Assembly (NCBI GenBank): GCA_030642425.1
Contig: DAOWNU010000098.1
Location: forward strand, 1-7,073
Length of the DNA stretch: 7,073 nt
From: a bacterium
GTDB lineage: Bacteria > UBP14 > UBA6098
Reading direction: 5' to 3'
Part shown: positions 6,526-7,073 of the stretch, one piece after another
Position numbering within the stretch: position 1 is the stretch's first letter
Layout of the letters: each line of letters begins with the position of its first letter
Notes under the pieces: generated by a model
Told to the model about the DNA's origin: nothing
The model's database searches: none
What the model saw: the letters and a program-made list of their open reading frames with translations, nothing else
Program-made: the position numbers and the translations under genes

Positions 6526-6741
6526 ATGGTTAATTGGATCATTATTGTTATCGCGTTGTCCATTTTTCAGATGCTTTGTTATTCCCTGAATTGCCCGGAA
6601 TATTACGTTTATATCTCCACAGTTCTGGTTTTGCTCGCCGCGCTGGGGATGCTTTACCGGGTCTATCGCAAACAGCGGGCAGGCGAGAAAGAGAAGCTCA
6701 AGAAAGAGTTGGAGTCTCTCCGCAAACTCGCTTCGCAATAG
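6526..6741 (+). CDS. Small two-helix membrane protein with charged C-terminal tail (unknown function)
   Basis: 71 residues. Residues about 3-20 (WIIIVIALSIFQMLCYS) and 29-45 (YISTVLVLLAALGMLY) are hydrophobic and probably span the membrane, joined by a short loop with NCPEYY. Two cysteines (18 and 23) lie at the end of the first helix and in the loop. From 45 on, the tail is highly charged (RKQRAGEKEKLKKELESLRK) with leucines spaced as in an amphipathic helix or short coiled coil. By the positive-inside rule the basic tail is probably cytoplasmic, so both ends would be inside. A strong ribosome binding site supports translation. It is not clearly in an operon: comM ends 421 bases upstream across repeats, and the tRNA downstream has its own promoter. 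I do not recognise a family. It could be a small regulator of a membrane complex, but nothing shows which one. Confidence 0.65.
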   Translation: MVNWIIIVIALSIFQMLCYSLNCPEYYVYISTVLVLLAALGMLYRVYRKQRAGEKEKLKKELESLRKLASQ

Positions 6742-6761
6742 AGACCGCAGCGATTAAGAAG

Positions 6762-6883
6762 ATCAATGCAAAATGATCAATTAGCAATAATCAATTTTCA
6801 ATGTCCTTTTCCTCTCCCCGGTTTGGTGGGGCGGGGTGGGGCAATTTTGTATTGCTAATTTTGTATTGCTAATTTTTCATTGA
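6762..6883. repeat. AT-rich inverted and tandem repeats around a G-rich core
   Basis: AATTAGCAATA (6779-6789) is inverted at 6850-6860 and again at 6864-6874 (TATTGCTAATT). TCAATG (6762-6767) is mirrored by CATTGA (6878-6883). The right arm holds a 14-bp tandem unit AATTTTGTATTGCT (6843-6856, 6857-6870) plus a degenerate third copy. Between the arms lies CCCC-ggtttggt-GGGG followed by two more GGGG runs. It may act as the end of the small gene's transcript, but there is no textbook terminator. Confidence 0.6.
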
Positions 6884-6916
6884 ATCCTTCTTTTGATATT
6901 CTCTCCAAGTTTTAAC

Positions 6917-6945
6917 TTGACAATCCGCACTTCACGGTATATTAT
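6917..6945 (+). promoter_or_regulatory. Sigma-70-type promoter of tRNA-Asn
   Basis: A perfect TTGACA (6917-6922) is followed after 17 bases by TATTAT (6940-6945, 5/6 match). Transcription would start near 6952, about 10 bases before the mature tRNA, as is usual for stable RNA genes. Confidence 0.85.
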
Positions 6946-6961
6946 TACCTGAGTTTGACGT

Positions 6962-7034
6962 TCCGGAGTAGCTCAGCTGGTAGAGCAGGTGGCTGTTAAT
7001 CACCGGGCCGTGGGTTCGAGTCCCTCCTCCGGAG
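6962..7034 (+). tRNA. tRNA-Asn (anticodon GUU)
   Basis: 73 nt fold as a standard cloverleaf. The acceptor stem is TCCGGAG (6962-6968) with CTCCGGA (7027-7033) and discriminator G at 7034. The D arm is GCTC-AGCTGGTA-GAGC. The anticodon arm is GGTGG-CTGTTAA-TCACC, with anticodon GTT at 6995-6997, reading Asn codons AAC and AAU. The variable loop is GGGCC and the T arm is GTGGG-TTCGAGT-CCCTC. The second T-stem pair is a T/T mismatch (7011 with 7025), which is unusual but tolerable. CCA is not encoded, so it must be added after transcription. A near-consensus promoter lies just upstream, so the gene is probably functional. Confidence 0.95.
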
Positions 7035-7046
7035 CTTTGATTTTAT

Positions 7047-7065
7047 CGCCTGCCCAAAGGCGTTT
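7047..7065 (+). terminator. Weak terminator-like hairpin after tRNA-Asn
   Basis: CGCCT (7047-7051) pairs with AGGCG (7058-7062) across a 6-nt loop and is followed by only TTT. The position, 12 bases beyond the tRNA, suits a terminator. The short stem and T tract make it uncertain, and another gene could continue beyond the window. Confidence 0.3.
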
Positions 7066-7073
7066 CCAAATAG

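Noticed and set aside
6149..6563. Three minus-strand ORFs across 6149-6563
   Set aside because: They are translations of the dispersed palindromes (WIPAFAGMT, HSGLDPESR, LLAMT signatures), not genes.
6534..6776. 80-codon ORF overlapping the small membrane protein in another frame
   Set aside because: It has no well-placed ribosome binding site and no hydrophobic pattern. The frame from 6526 has both.

Overview
The window holds four intact protein genes, one tRNA gene, a possible 3' gene tail at the left edge, and intergenic DNA unusually rich in palindromic and simple repeats. It looks like bacterial chromosome from an uncultured lineage of the Fibrobacteres-Chlorobi-Bacteroidetes type (Zixibacteria, Cloacimonetes, WOR-3 or similar). 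The main reason is the secreted protease with a C-terminal PNPFN/FlgD-like sorting domain, typical of cargo of the type IX secretion system (T9SS). The phylum cannot be fixed from this sequence alone.

Layout. Positions 1-105 hold an open frame that may be the tail of an upstream plus-strand gene, followed by a terminator-like hairpin at 154-174. Positions 106-486 hold no gene but several hairpins, including one double-hairpin element (259-307) of a type recurrent in environmental genomes. A two-gene minus-strand operon follows, read right to left. It starts from a promoter candidate at 4420-4448, encodes an eight- to nine-helix flippase-like membrane protein (3390-4349), and then a 968-residue subtilisin-family protease (487-3393) whose start codon overlaps the flippase stop codon (ATGA). 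Divergently, comM/yifB (4563-6104) encodes the Mg-chelatase-like AAA+ ATPase linked to branch migration during natural transformation.

Positions 6105-6525 hold no confident gene but at least three repeat types: AT-rich short direct repeats, a 67-bp double-hairpin palindrome, and a 108-bp element with 11-bp terminal inverted repeats. A 71-residue small membrane protein with a strong ribosome binding site follows at 6526-6741. After it come AT-rich inverted and tandem repeats around a G-rich core, and then a near-consensus promoter driving tRNA-Asn(GUU) at 6962-7034.

How the genes fit together. The flippase-like protein and the protease are probably co-transcribed and translationally coupled. 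Both belong to the cell envelope or exterior. comM is a widely conserved gene with no evident link to them. I did not find a clear novel defence, mobile or RNA-guided system. The most unusual content is the density and variety of intergenic palindromes and the uncharacterised small membrane protein beside them.
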